DNA of 64,000 nt, from NCBI RefSeq assembly GCF_001957135.1, contig NZ_MPHK01000013.1, positions 59,114 through 123,113 of the forward strand, read 5' to 3'. How positions within the stretch are numbered: position 1 is the first letter of the stretch; each line of letters opens with the position of its first letter. Positions 8,986 to 17,739 of the stretch are shown here, piece after piece. The DNA is from Shewanella sp. UCD-KL21. Its GTDB lineage: Bacteria; Pseudomonadota; Gammaproteobacteria; Enterobacterales; Shewanellaceae. The translations under genes were made by a program, and so were the position numbers. The notes below the pieces were generated by a model. The model made no database searches and had not been told where the DNA came from. It saw only the letters and a program-made list of their open reading frames with translations.

Positions 8986-9588
8986 ATGCTATCTCGTGTG
9001 TTATTTACAATGTTACTTCTACTAGGATTAAGCGCCTGCCAAAGCACTACTGGTAAGTCAGACTTTGATACCAAATATGATTTTAGCCAGTTAAAACGAT
9101 TTCATTTTATTGAAGTGTCAAATCAAGGGGATCAACTCAGCGCAGAGCGGATAAGAGCCAGTATACGTGCCAATTTATTAGCTAAAAACTTTATCGAGCA
9201 AGTAGAAACTGACTTAGCCGTTACTCGTGAAACAGCTAGTGGTGAGGTAACTAGTGATGACATAACTGGTGACTTTGGCGTCAGCTACGCCTTTTTAACC
9301 AAGGACAAACCAAAAAGCTCAGGGCTCTCTATTGGTCTCGGCACTGGTACTAGTGGCAGTAATGGCGGCATTGGACTCGGTACGAGCATGGGAATACCCA
9401 TCGGCAGTGACAGCGCTAAAATCCAAGTGATTCAAATTGATATTATAGATTTAAAAGATAACCGACTCATCTGGCGTGGCACTGATGAATATGACTTTGA
9501 ATCTGGTGGTGATGAAAAAGTCGCAGAAACAACCAAAACCATAAATACCATTCTGGCTCAATTCCCGCCTCAGGCTACTGTAAAGTAA
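8986..9588 (+). CDS. DUF4136-type lipoprotein
   Basis: This 200-residue protein has a lipoprotein signal: hydrophobic LLLLGLSAC with a lipobox Cys near residue 18 followed by QSTTG. The mature domain opens with DFDTKYDFSQLKRFHFIEV and contains IDLKDNRLIWRGTDEYDF, the pattern of DUF4136 lipoproteins. A glycine/serine-rich stretch in the middle (IGLGTGTSGSNGGIGLGT) is typical. Position +2 is Gln, so outer-membrane sorting by Lol is expected. The function is unknown. It stands alone, ends at a strong terminator, and has a clear CCGGAG ribosome site before the ATG. Confidence 0.8.
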   Translation: MLSRVLFTMLLLLGLSACQSTTGKSDFDTKYDFSQLKRFHFIEVSNQGDQLSAERIRASIRANLLAKNFIEQVETDLAVTRETASGEVTSDDITGDFGVSYAFLTKDKPKSSGLSIGLGTGTSGSNGGIGLGTSMGIPIGSDSAKIQVIQIDIIDLKDNRLIWRGTDEYDFESGGDEKVAETTKTINTILAQFPPQATVK

Positions 9589-9621
9589 AGAATTAATCTT
9601 ATTTATATGTCGCTAAAATAA

Positions 9622-9646
9622 AAAGTCCGCAATCGCGGACTTTTTT
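9622..9646. terminator. Bidirectional rho-independent terminator
   Basis: A stem of AAGTCCGC and GCGGACTT around the loop AATC is followed by T6 on the plus strand and preceded by an A-rich run, so it can also serve the minus strand. It sits between the convergent DUF4136 lipoprotein gene and yibH-like gene. Confidence 0.9.
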
Positions 9647-9670
9647 GATACAACAATAATCACCTTATCA

Positions 9671-10816
9671 CTAATGCGCTTCAGCAAAGAGGTAATTGAG
9701 CCAACCTTGCATTCGCAGTAACACTTTACGAATAATTGATACATGGGTGAAATGTTCGGTATAAATTGCCGCTTGCCCTGCTACACCTGCAGGCAAGCTG
9801 GTGCGGAGTTCATCGTCATCTAGCTCGATTAATACTAACGCGCGGCCACGCTTAAATAACTCATTTGAAGAGCGCAGCGCGCCGCCAAATTGTAGCTCAC
9901 CTTCTGACATCGCAGGTAATACCTTAACGACTTTACCTTTATGTACCACGCCAGGCATGGCATCAAGGATAATTTCCGCTTCATCACCTTCTTTTAAGCG
10001 CAGTAATGAATTTTGCCAAAATGCACCAGCAAAGTAGCGGTCTTCATCAGGTATAAATGTCATCGTGGGTCGCAGCGGAATAGGCACAGCCATCACCCCC
10101 GGGCGCAGCGCCATTTGAGTGACTACGCCATCAACCGGCGCTTTCACTTCAGTTTGCTCTAAATTAAAGATGGCAGCATCAAGTTCGGCTTTAACCACAG
10201 CAACATCAGTATTTACCCCATCGATGTTTGACTCAAATGCCAGTCTAAAACGAATTTCTTCTGCTAGCGCTGATTTAAAAGCAGCTTCTGCGGCTAAATA
10301 CGATTGGCGTTTATTATCTAACTCAATTTCAGAAAATGGCGAGTTTCTGCCACCTTTACGGCGACCTTCATCATAACGCTCAAAGGCAGATTTGGTTCTG
10401 TCACGATTAGCCTCTGCTTGCGCCGCGCGGGCAATCGAACTCTCCCATGAGGCTTTTAATTGCGGTACCGCTTGCAGCGCATCTTCAAGCGCCGCTTCTT
10501 TTTGTTTAACTATGGCAATAAAAGGGGTTGGGTCGATTCTGAATAACACGTCACCTTTTTTCACCGGCACATTAGGCCTGACGTTGACTTCGACCACTAA
10601 GCCTTTAACTGCGGGATTAATGGGGATTGAAACGAAATATTCACGGGCAAATTTAGTATAAGGATGGTTATAGTTCATCAATACCAATAAAGTACCGATT
10701 AGTGCAATACCGCCTAATACCGCCGTTGGCACAGTCCATTTGTTAAGTGGAATTTTAAAAATTTTGAATATCGCCACACAAAAAGCGGTATAAGTTAATA
10801 TCAGTAGCAGATCCAT
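9671..10816 (-). CDS. yibH: HlyD/EmrA-type membrane fusion protein, YibH-like
   Basis: This 381-residue protein has one N-terminal membrane segment (VLGGIALIGTLLVLMN, about residues 34-50), two biotinyl-lipoyl-like halves (VKGLVVEVNVRPNVPVKKGD and VKAPVDGVVTQMALRPG) and a long alpha-helical hairpin between them. These are the marks of periplasmic adaptor proteins of efflux systems. Pairing with a DUF3302 gene reproduces the E. coli yibI-yibH arrangement; only 2 bases separate the YibI-like stop from this ATG. Adaptors normally partner with an MFS, ABC or RND pump and a TolC-type channel, but no pump gene is adjacent. The exported substrate is unknown. Confidence 0.85.
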   Translation of the reverse strand: MDLLLILTYTAFCVAIFKIFKIPLNKWTVPTAVLGGIALIGTLLVLMNYNHPYTKFAREYFVSIPINPAVKGLVVEVNVRPNVPVKKGDVLFRIDPTPFIAIVKQKEAALEDALQAVPQLKASWESSIARAAQAEANRDRTKSAFERYDEGRRKGGRNSPFSEIELDNKRQSYLAAEAAFKSALAEEIRFRLAFESNIDGVNTDVAVVKAELDAAIFNLEQTEVKAPVDGVVTQMALRPGVMAVPIPLRPTMTFIPDEDRYFAGAFWQNSLLRLKEGDEAEIILDAMPGVVHKGKVVKVLPAMSEGELQFGGALRSSNELFKRGRALVLIELDDDELRTSLPAGVAGQAAIYTEHFTHVSIIRKVLLRMQGWLNYLFAEAH

Positions 10817-10818
10817 AG

Positions 10819-11214
10819 CTACGCTCCTTGTTTTGGCTGGGGTTGAGGTTTAACTGGCTCAGTAGCACTTGCTTGTGCCGATGGCGACTCAATTGAGATT
10901 AAGCGCTCATTTAAGTCATTAACCTTTTCCAGTAACTCTTTGACTTCACCTTCTAATATCAACTCACGTTTCTTACCATCACTAAAGCCCCAACCTCTAT
11001 CTTCGCGGTATAGGGTTGCCCAAATCCAAAGAAATGGCCAGATAGCGTGTAGGGTAAATAAACTTACCCAACCAGCAATATGCAAAGCGTCCTGCTGTGG
11101 GTGATTGCGCTTTTTAGCTATTTCATAGGGGATATCATGTATCGCGATAACCCCGTAAAAAATAACCAATGCCACAAAGAACAATAGTCCTAGTGCAAAA
11201 TAATCCAAAAACAT
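10819..11214 (-). CDS. yibI: DUF3302 inner-membrane protein, YibI-like
   Basis: This 131-residue protein has two predicted membrane helices (YFALGLLFFVALVIFYGVIAI near the start; AGWVSLFTLHAIWPFLWIWATL at residues 46-67). A charged cytoplasmic tail follows, with a short coiled coil (ELILEGEVKELLEKVNDLNERL) and a Pro/Gln-rich end. It is the first gene of a two-gene operon with the YibH-like adaptor, as in E. coli. DUF3302 proteins are thought to act with the adaptor, but neither has a settled substrate. Upstream is a 230-bp divergent region shared with purT, in which I see no clear operator. Confidence 0.85.
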   Translation of the reverse strand: MFLDYFALGLLFFVALVIFYGVIAIHDIPYEIAKKRNHPQQDALHIAGWVSLFTLHAIWPFLWIWATLYREDRGWGFSDGKKRELILEGEVKELLEKVNDLNERLISIESPSAQASATEPVKPQPQPKQGA

Positions 11215-11446
11215 ATGACACTCCTATCATATTCAAAACAAGAGAAATACAACCCCTAAAAACAACATACTTGCAACATAAAGATAGCACAAGCCTGATG
11301 TTTAAATAATCAATTTAAGTGGTTTATTCGCTATAACAATAAGAGTTTTCACGTGATCTTTTACACACTTATCGGTTTAGCTAATCAATCAAATACCAAT
11401 AAAAGGTAAACTGCCTCGGCTAATTTTCCCCCTACAAGGTTAAATA

Positions 11447-12643
11447 ATGAATAATAATGTCCCTTTCACCTTTGGTACCGCTAAAACTGATGGCGCAGTA
11501 AAAGCCATGCTTTTAGGCTGTGGTGAGCTCGGTAAAGAAGTCGCTATTGAATTACAACGCTTTGGCATCGAAGTCATTGGTGTCGATCGCTACCCTAATG
11601 CCCCAGCCATGCAGATAGCCCATCGTTTCCATGTGGTAAACATGCTTGATGAAAAAGCATTACGAGACGTTATTGAATTAGAACAACCGCATCTAGTGAT
11701 CCCAGAAATTGAAGCAATTGCAACTCAAACGCTGGTCGAATTAGAAAAAGGCGGCATTAATATTATTCCAACCGCTAAAGCGACTCAGTTAACCATGGAT
11801 AGAGAAGGCATTCGCCGCCTAGCCGCGGAAACCTTAAGCATTCCAACATCGCCTTATTTCTTTTGCGATACATTCGCTGAGTTCAACGCCGCAATTGAGC
11901 AAATTGGCCTACCTTGTGTGGTTAAGCCAGTCATGAGCTCATCAGGTAAAGGTCAAAGCGTGATAAAAACCAATGCGCAAATTGAACAAGCTTGGCAATA
12001 CGCTCAAGAAGGTGGCCGCGCCGGTGGTGGACGAGTGATAATTGAAGGCTTTATTGATTTTGATTATGAAATCACCTTGCTGACCATTAGCGCTGTCAAT
12101 GGCATTCATTATTGCGATGCCATTGGCCACAGACAAGAAGATGGGGATTATCGTGAGTCTTGGCAGCCACAAGCGATGTCAGCGGTAGCACTTGCAAAAG
12201 CGCAGCAAATTGGTGAGCAAGTAGTAACCGCGTTAGGCGGCTATGGCTTATTTGGTGTTGAGCTGTTTATCAAAGGTGATGAAGTGTACTTTTCAGAAGT
12301 ATCACCAAGACCCCATGATACCGGTTTAGTCACCCTTATTAGCCAAGACTTATCTGAGTTTGCTTTACATGTTCGGGCTATTTTAGGCCTGCCGATTACC
12401 GAGATTAAGCAACATGGCGCAAGTGCCTCTGCGGTTATTCTGGCAGAAGGTAAATCTGACAATATTCGCTATCAAGGCGTTGCTGAAGCATTAGCGCAAA
12501 CGGACACCCAAATTAAACTATTTGGTAAACCTGATATTGATGGCAGACGCCGCTTGGGTGTTGCCTTAGCCCGTGATAACAGTATTGATAATGCCATAAC
12601 TAAAGCCATCGCATCGGCAGCCAAAGTTAAGGTCATTTTTTAG
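11447..12643 (+). CDS. purT: Formate-dependent phosphoribosylglycinamide formyltransferase PurT
   Basis: PurT makes formyl-GAR from GAR, formate and ATP in purine synthesis, an alternative to folate-dependent PurN. The 398-residue ATP-grasp enzyme opens with a nucleotide-binding loop ([20 protein letters not shown]). The ATP-grasp core follows ([35 protein letters not shown]) and then the metal-site segment [18 protein letters not shown]. Length is slightly above the usual 391-392 because of a few extra N-terminal residues. The AAGG ribosome site near the ATG at 11447 supports the start. No PurR box was seen upstream. It is monocistronic, ending at a strong hairpin. Confidence 0.96.
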   Translation: MNNNVPFTFGTAKTDGAVKAMLLGCGELGKEVAIELQRFGIEVIGVDRYPNAPAMQIAHRFHVVNMLDEKALRDVIELEQPHLVIPEIEAIATQTLVELEKGGINIIPTAKATQLTMDREGIRRLAAETLSIPTSPYFFCDTFAEFNAAIEQIGLPCVVKPVMSSSGKGQSVIKTNAQIEQAWQYAQEGGRAGGGRVIIEGFIDFDYEITLLTISAVNGIHYCDAIGHRQEDGDYRESWQPQAMSAVALAKAQQIGEQVVTALGGYGLFGVELFIKGDEVYFSEVSPRPHDTGLVTLISQDLSEFALHVRAILGLPITEIKQHGASASAVILAEGKSDNIRYQGVAEALAQTDTQIKLFGKPDIDGRRRLGVALARDNSIDNAITKAIASAAKVKVIF

Positions 12644-12722
12644 CTTTACTCAATGACAACTCGCCTATTACCGCTTAGCATTGCGCTTTGCGGCATGGGG
12701 GAATGATTGTTCACTGAAAAAT

Positions 12723-12767
12723 AAAAGCCTAACCTCAAGCACCTAAAGTACTCAGGTTAGGCTTTTT
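12723..12767. terminator. Bidirectional rho-independent terminator after purT
   Basis: A 13-bp perfect stem, AAAAGCCTAACCT with its complement ending in CTTTT, encloses a loop of about 18 bases. A/T tracts flank both sides, so it can end purT and the convergent gene at 12810. Confidence 0.85.
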
Positions 12768-12809
12768 AATACAAAAATGGCAGATGGCCTTAAAATGAGT
12801 TTAAAAGCG

Positions 12810-13268
12810 CTAGCTGTTTTTTCTTTTAGGCAGCACTTTGCCTTGCAAGTGAAATAACACTAAAATCAACATCCTTAATAAGGATTTTAGTTTGCCATCT
12901 TGCCGGAAACGCCCCGCTTGCATTAATTTTTGCAAAACAAATATTTTGTCGTAAACATTGATAACCAGTTCATCAGAGCTTTTACCGATATATTTATCAA
13001 ACTCAGGGTAATCAATAATGGTGTTAGCCACTAAGCTATTAGCAGTTAAACGATTAAAGTCATAACCTTGTGTCATTGATTGCTTAAACACATCCACATC
13101 AATTCCAGCGACTATTTTATCAACACTAAGACCCTGTTCTAGTCCTGCGGCAATAAAGTTAATATTGGCTTCAATTTCAAAGACAAGCGCGCGTTGCTGG
13201 CCTTTATGCTTTTCAACCCGCGCATGTTCTTTTTCAAATACATCGTAAAGCGCTTTCCATAAACTCAT
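12810..13268 (-). CDS. Uncharacterised cytoplasmic protein
   Basis: This protein of about 152 residues has no signal peptide and is mostly helical (LWKALYDVFEKEHARVEKHK, YDKIFVLQKLMQAGRFR). It ends in a hydrophobic then basic segment (LLRMLILVLFHLQGKVLPKRKN) that could associate with membrane. I do not recognise the family. Start choice is uncertain: ATG at 13268 has an AAGGA about 12 bases upstream, and an in-frame TTG at 13277 would add three residues but lies too close to that site. Codon use resembles its neighbours. It follows the dehydrogenase gene on the same strand by about 30 bases and may be co-transcribed with it. Confidence 0.6.
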   Translation of the reverse strand: MSLWKALYDVFEKEHARVEKHKGQQRALVFEIEANINFIAAGLEQGLSVDKIVAGIDVDVFKQSMTQGYDFNRLTANSLVANTIIDYPEFDKYIGKSSDELVINVYDKIFVLQKLMQAGRFRQDGKLKSLLRMLILVLFHLQGKVLPKRKNS

Positions 13269-13299
13269 ATTGCACAAACATCCTTATTTGTTTTTCTAA

Positions 13300-14250
13300 C
13301 TAATTAACCTGATTAGATGGGGTGTTGTTCAAAAATTGCGCCACGTTATCCACGGCAATATTTAACAGATTTTGCCTTGCCTCTATTGTTGCCCAAGCGA
13401 TGTGAGGGGTAATAATGGTATTTTTAGCCGCTAATAACGGGTTATCAGCCGTTGGCGGCTCACTTGAAAGCACGTCAAGTGCAGCGCTAAGGCGATTATC
13501 ATTTAACGCATCAGCCAATGCTGCTTCATCCACTAAGCCGCCTCTGGCGGTATTAACCAACAAAGCGTTAGGCTTAAACAACTCAAGACTTTGAGCATTG
13601 ATCATGCTATCGGTCACTTGATTTAGCGGGCAATGTAGCGACACGATATCAGACTGGCTTAATAGCTGTTCGAGCGGCTGCCATTTGACGCCCTCAGGTA
13701 AAGCGGTTTTAGCTGTCGATGTGGTGATTAACACCTGCATATTGAAAGCCAGTGCTAACCTTGCCACTTGCTGGCCAATGTCACCATAACCAACAATGCC
13801 CATGGTTTTACCTTTTAGCGAGACTAACGATGAAAGCGTAAAACAAAAGTCCCTCGATTGACTCCACTGGCCTTGTTTAACGGCCTTGTCATGTAAATCC
13901 ACCTGCTGAGTGTGTTGCAGTATTAAGGCAAAGACCATTTGCGCCACAGCATCTGGACCATAAGCAGGTACATTAGTGACAACTATCTGCTGCGCGTTAG
14001 CCGCTGCGATATCAACCACATTGGTGCCTGTTGCCGTCACGCCTATGTATTTAAGCTGTGGACATTGGCTTATCACCTCAGCATCTATTACCGCTTTATT
14101 GGTTAAGATTATATCGGCATCTTTGCTACGGTTAATAATATCTGCTGCCATAGTGTGTTCATAAACGCTAAGCTCACCCAGCGCAGCTAACGATGACCAA
14201 TCTAAATCACCCGGATTTAATGTATGGCCATCAAGTACAACAATTTTCAT
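13300..14250 (-). CDS. D-2-hydroxyacid dehydrogenase (glycerate dehydrogenase-like)
   Basis: This 316-residue NAD(P)-dependent dehydrogenase has the Rossmann motif GIVGYGDIGQQVARLA and the catalytic set Arg (NTARGGLVDEAAL), Glu (VLSSEPPTADNP) and His (ITPHIAWAT). The Trp after His-Ile-Ala is common in HprA-type glycerate/hydroxypyruvate reductases. It probably interconverts hydroxypyruvate or glyoxylate with the D-hydroxyacid, but related enzymes act on other 2-ketoacids and the substrate is not fixed by sequence. It lies directly upstream of the uncharacterised gene at 12810 and just after a beta-barrel gene on the same strand. Confidence 0.85.
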   Translation of the reverse strand: MKIVVLDGHTLNPGDLDWSSLAALGELSVYEHTMAADIINRSKDADIILTNKAVIDAEVISQCPQLKYIGVTATGTNVVDIAAANAQQIVVTNVPAYGPDAVAQMVFALILQHTQQVDLHDKAVKQGQWSQSRDFCFTLSSLVSLKGKTMGIVGYGDIGQQVARLALAFNMQVLITTSTAKTALPEGVKWQPLEQLLSQSDIVSLHCPLNQVTDSMINAQSLELFKPNALLVNTARGGLVDEAALADALNDNRLSAALDVLSSEPPTADNPLLAAKNTIITPHIAWATIEARQNLLNIAVDNVAQFLNNTPSNQVN

Positions 14251-14264
14251 GTTCGGTCACCTAA

Positions 14265-14879
14265 TTAAAATTTAACCTCTAAACCAATATTTCCCTGCCC
14301 TTGCCACATGATATCGGCTGATATGTTCCACACACATTCATTGGGGCCGCAGAAAAAGCTATTGTTTGAGTTAACGAATGTAGCGTAGCCTCTTACATCG
14401 GCAAATAAGGCCACTTGAGGGGTAATTTCATAGGCTACGCCGCCGCCAAATCCCATTGAAAAACGGGTTTCAGTTGAAAAGTCATTGCTCGGTCGCATAT
14501 GCGTGACACCGGCAGTGACGGTAACGTAAGGTTTAACGCGGCCATTGGGGAAAAATAAACTTCCACCGACATGGAAATAATCAACATCAAGATCAGTTAA
14601 GACATCCGCACTAAAAGCATTACTTCTCAAATCAGTTTTTTGGGTGCTATAAAGAAAGTAAATATTACCTGGGTCTTTGGTCGTCACCCCTGCCATAAAG
14701 CCATAATGCTCTGACTCGGTTATTTTTAGCTTATCTGTTTGCTGACTATTCACATCGCCAATATCAAACTCTGTACTGCCAAAACTATAACCGCCAAAAG
14801 GAGCAACAAACACCTCAGCTTGAGCCGTGGTTGTTAACAACGCCAAGCTCACCAGGCTTACAGCCGCTTTATAATGCAT
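14265..14879 (-). CDS. Outer-membrane beta-barrel protein, OmpA/OmpX-like
   Basis: This 204-residue protein has a clear signal peptide (AAVSLVSLALLTTTAQA, cut before EVFVAPFGGY). Alternating amphipathic strands (YFHVGGSLFFPNGRVKPYVTVTAG, FSMGFGGGVAYEITPQVALFADVRGYA) lead to a terminal Phe (NIGLEVKF), the BAM recognition signature. Eight strands are likely. Two cysteines near the C-terminus (FFCGPNECVW) could close a loop disulfide. This is a generic small porin-like barrel with no specific function assignable. The gap to the next gene on the same strand is 14 bases, so it may share a transcript with the dehydrogenase. Confidence 0.8.
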   Translation of the reverse strand: MHYKAAVSLVSLALLTTTAQAEVFVAPFGGYSFGSTEFDIGDVNSQQTDKLKITESEHYGFMAGVTTKDPGNIYFLYSTQKTDLRSNAFSADVLTDLDVDYFHVGGSLFFPNGRVKPYVTVTAGVTHMRPSNDFSTETRFSMGFGGGVAYEITPQVALFADVRGYATFVNSNNSFFCGPNECVWNISADIMWQGQGNIGLEVKF

Positions 14880-14948
14880 AAATAACTCCCTTTCACATCA
14901 CGTCTTAATGTTGATTATTGGTTATCGCCCTTACTATTCATTCTGCGA

Positions 14949-15725
14949 TTATTTCATTCCACGAGATGTTTTTACTGTTTCATAAGCAGACTGAATGTCT
15001 TGAGCTTTGCTTTTTGCCAGTTCCATCATTTCTTCTGGCAAGCCTTTAGCGACCAGTTTGTCTGGATGATGCTCATTCATGAGTTTTCGATAAGCACGTT
15101 TAATTTCTTGATCGCTTGAAGACTCCTGCTTACCCAAAAGTGAATAGGCATCTTCAAGCTGCATGTGGCTGCCATTGGCCGTTTGATGATGATGAAATTC
15201 TGCCTGCCAACGATTTAGCAGTGCATCTAAATGAGCTTGGCCTAAGCCTAACTCTTTGGCTATGGTTGATAAAATCTGCTTTTCTTTACTATGCAGTTCG
15301 CCATCGGAAAGCGCCGTTTGGATTTGAATTTCAAGAAACATTTGTAATATTTCACGGCGACCTTGGGTCATCACTCGAAATTCGCGTAGGGTTTTGACTA
15401 AATCGAAATTGGCATCGCGTCCATTTCTAAATGCTGTTTGCGCATCACGTCTGGCATCACCAGTTAGCTTCATTTGATCCATCAGCATAGTGGCAATACG
15501 AATATCCACATCCGTCACATGGCCAGAAGCTTTGGCAACATGGCCCATAACCGTAAAGGTGGTATTAAAAAACTCAGCTTGACGCTGATGCCCCTTACGC
15601 AGCATCTCGGCAAAACCACTGCGTTTATCGTACATATGACCAAGCCAAAGCCCTAATAGGGCGCCGAAACCTTTACCAAACATGTAACCGATAATAAAAC
15701 CGAAAACCTTACCCCAAATACGCAT
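14949..15725 (-). CDS. djlA: Co-chaperone DjlA, membrane-anchored J-protein
   Basis: This 258-residue protein has the DjlA order. A glycine-rich N-terminal membrane helix (FGFIIGYMFGKGFGALLGLWLGH) is followed by a TerB-like helical domain (about residues 50-160). A C-terminal J-domain carries the HPD tripeptide (RKLMNEHHPDKLVAKG), which stimulates DnaK ATPase. In E. coli DjlA is an inner-membrane type III co-chaperone that affects capsule signalling through Rcs. The J-domain at the C-terminus and the dimerising glycine-rich anchor separate it from DnaJ. It lies beside murU/amgK and the divergent lptD-surA. Confidence 0.93.
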   Translation of the reverse strand: MRIWGKVFGFIIGYMFGKGFGALLGLWLGHMYDKRSGFAEMLRKGHQRQAEFFNTTFTVMGHVAKASGHVTDVDIRIATMLMDQMKLTGDARRDAQTAFRNGRDANFDLVKTLREFRVMTQGRREILQMFLEIQIQTALSDGELHSKEKQILSTIAKELGLGQAHLDALLNRWQAEFHHHQTANGSHMQLEDAYSLLGKQESSSDQEIKRAYRKLMNEHHPDKLVAKGLPEEMMELAKSKAQDIQSAYETVKTSRGMK

Positions 15726-15833
15726 TCATCTTCCTGTTGTTAATTTGTCTTACTGCTGAGCTCAACGCCGTCTTATGTCGACTGGTTATTGATGGCACAT
15801 GTTGTCATGTGCCTACTGCGGCCTACTTACAAT

Positions 15834-16532
15834 TTACGTTTCTGCTGCTATGGTGCCTGTTGCCAAGTAGTTTGTTAACAAGTCTAACCGCTCAATGGTA
15901 CCTACATCACACCAGTAAGTACTGGTACGACTACCGATAATCTTTTTATCCGCCATTTTGTGACGTAATAATGGCCCTAAGGCTTGCTTACCTGCCCCAA
16001 TGTCAGCAAACATTTTTGGATGATAAATCCCCATGCCTGAATAGGTCAGCTTGTTAGCACCCGCTTGCGCTAATTGCGCCCCTATCATGGCAAAGTCACC
16101 TATCGGATTGTGCTGAGGGTTATCAACTAACCATAAAAATGCCTCTAATACGGGATCTGCATTTAATTGCGCCATTGCCTGAGTGATATCAGGTAATTCA
16201 TCGATATATATATCGCCATTGATAACCAAAAACGCTTCGTCAGCTAATAGGCTTAAGGCTTGTTTAATGCCGCCAGCGGTTTCTAAGGCGTTTTCTTCAG
16301 CACTATAGTTAATAGTGAGCCCCCACTGACTGCCATTGCCTAGCGCTTGTACTAGTTTATGCCCTAACCAAGCATGGTTGATAACAACTTCTTTGATGCC
16401 TGCTGCGGCTAATTTTTCTAAGTGGTAAACAATCAGCGGCTTACCAGCAGCAGCGACCAAGGGCTTGGGAAGTGAATCTGTAAGCGGTCGCAATCGCTCA
16501 CCACGACCCGCAGCCAAAATCATGGCTTTCAT
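15834..16532 (-). CDS. murU: N-acetylmuramate alpha-1-phosphate uridylyltransferase MurU
   Basis: This 232-residue nucleotidyltransferase opens with the signature [19 protein letters not shown] and has [13 protein letters not shown], the metal-binding Asp region of sugar-phosphate nucleotidyltransferases. MurU makes UDP-MurNAc from MurNAc-1-phosphate, a recycling shortcut that bypasses MurA. The call over generic glucose-1-phosphate enzymes rests on its size and its pairing with the AmgK-like kinase 58 bases upstream on the same strand, the known amgK-murU arrangement of Pseudomonas and relatives. Both genes sit divergent to lptD. Such pairs give some intrinsic fosfomycin tolerance in Pseudomonas. 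Confidence 0.87.
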   Translation of the reverse strand: MKAMILAAGRGERLRPLTDSLPKPLVAAAGKPLIVYHLEKLAAAGIKEVVINHAWLGHKLVQALGNGSQWGLTINYSAEENALETAGGIKQALSLLADEAFLVINGDIYIDELPDITQAMAQLNADPVLEAFLWLVDNPQHNPIGDFAMIGAQLAQAGANKLTYSGMGIYHPKMFADIGAGKQALGPLLRHKMADKKIIGSRTSTYWCDVGTIERLDLLTNYLATGTIAAET

Positions 16533-16590
16533 ATATTAATGTCCATAGGGTTAAGCTTATCTGTGTATATTAACGGTAACCGCGCGAATA

Positions 16591-17604
16591 TCATTGATCT
16601 GTCGCATCGGCACTAAAATGCGTTAACACCTTTTGTTGTAGCCATTGGCCAAAGGCTTGTAGCTCTGGGTATAAAGCGGCAATATCAACGATGTAACCAA
16701 GGGTGAGTGGAATATCCTTCAAATAACCGGCTTTGCCATCACGCAAATTAAGCCGTACAAATATGCCAGCGGCTTTTATGTGGCGCTGCATTCCCATTAA
16801 ATCAAACCAGCGCTGATATTGACTAAAGCTTACACTGTCATCCATTAACCCATGCTGAATACACAAATTAAAATGATCCATTTGAAGTTGATTAACCACG
16901 GCATCTGGCCATCTCACGTAACAGTCTCGCAATAATGACACCGCATCGTAGGTAACAGGGCCTATCACCGCATCTTGAAAATCAATTAAGGCTAATTGTT
17001 GCTGATTTATGAGAATATTGCGGCAATGAAAATCACGGTGCATTCCCACTGTTGGCTGCTCAATAGCATTAGCTGTTAAAATAGCAAAAGCATTCTCGAT
17101 AATGCCATGGTCATCTTCACTCAAGGTTAATTGCAACTGCTTCGTTAACAGCCACTCGGTAAATATGGCTAACTCTCGCTGGACAAAAGCGACATCGTAT
17201 TGCGGTAAGTCGCCCTTAATTGTGGACTTAACCTGCGCCACTTGCGGCAATAACCCTAACGCTTGCTGATAAAAATCAATCACAGATTGGTTATTTAAGC
17301 GTGTGATGAGTTGCTCATCGCCTAAATCTGACTGCAATACAAAGCCGTTAATATCATCTTGTGCTATAACTTCAGGTACCTTTAATCCTGCTTGCGCGTA
17401 TGCCGCCGCTAGATCAATAAAGGGCGCAATGGGTACCAGTTCAATAGGCGAGTCAGAGACGATATACGTGCTTGCTAAATGCTGAACGCGAAAATAACGA
17501 CGAAAACTGGCATCACCACAAATGAGTGTTGGGGTGATATCTGTGTTGAAATGTTGACTTAACCACTTACTCAGTAAAATAAATCTTGTATCAGATAAAC
17601 TCAT
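16591..17604 (-). CDS. amgK: N-acetylmuramate/N-acetylglucosamine kinase AmgK
   Basis: This 337-residue protein of the aminoglycoside-phosphotransferase fold has the catalytic loop GMHRDFHCRNILI and the metal-binding IDFQDAVIGPVTYDAVSLLRD. AmgK phosphorylates MurNAc (and GlcNAc) at C1, feeding MurU. The opening SDTRFILLSKWLSQHF and the RYFRV motif near residue 35 match this family and not choline or homoserine kinases. It is the first gene of a two-gene operon with murU; its start lies 135 bases from the divergent lptD start, in a shared AT-rich promoter region. With AmpG at 55 kb, the window carries much of a muropeptide salvage route. Confidence 0.88.
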   Translation of the reverse strand: MSLSDTRFILLSKWLSQHFNTDITPTLICGDASFRRYFRVQHLASTYIVSDSPIELVPIAPFIDLAAAYAQAGLKVPEVIAQDDINGFVLQSDLGDEQLITRLNNQSVIDFYQQALGLLPQVAQVKSTIKGDLPQYDVAFVQRELAIFTEWLLTKQLQLTLSEDDHGIIENAFAILTANAIEQPTVGMHRDFHCRNILINQQQLALIDFQDAVIGPVTYDAVSLLRDCYVRWPDAVVNQLQMDHFNLCIQHGLMDDSVSFSQYQRWFDLMGMQRHIKAAGIFVRLNLRDGKAGYLKDIPLTLGYIVDIAALYPELQAFGQWLQQKVLTHFSADATDQ

Positions 17605-17739
17605 CTCAATGGCTCTTATGTAAAAATTGCTTTATTATAGCCAACATAACATTTGGAAACAGCTAAAGATAAAATGTTAGCTGTGGCTCTTTTTTCAATT
17701 CATTTTGTCTAGACTAAGAATTCATAATCAATTATTAAC

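Noticed and set aside
11215..11446. PurR operator or riboswitch upstream of purT
   Set aside because: No ACGCAAACGTTTGCGT-like palindrome and no conserved riboswitch core seen.
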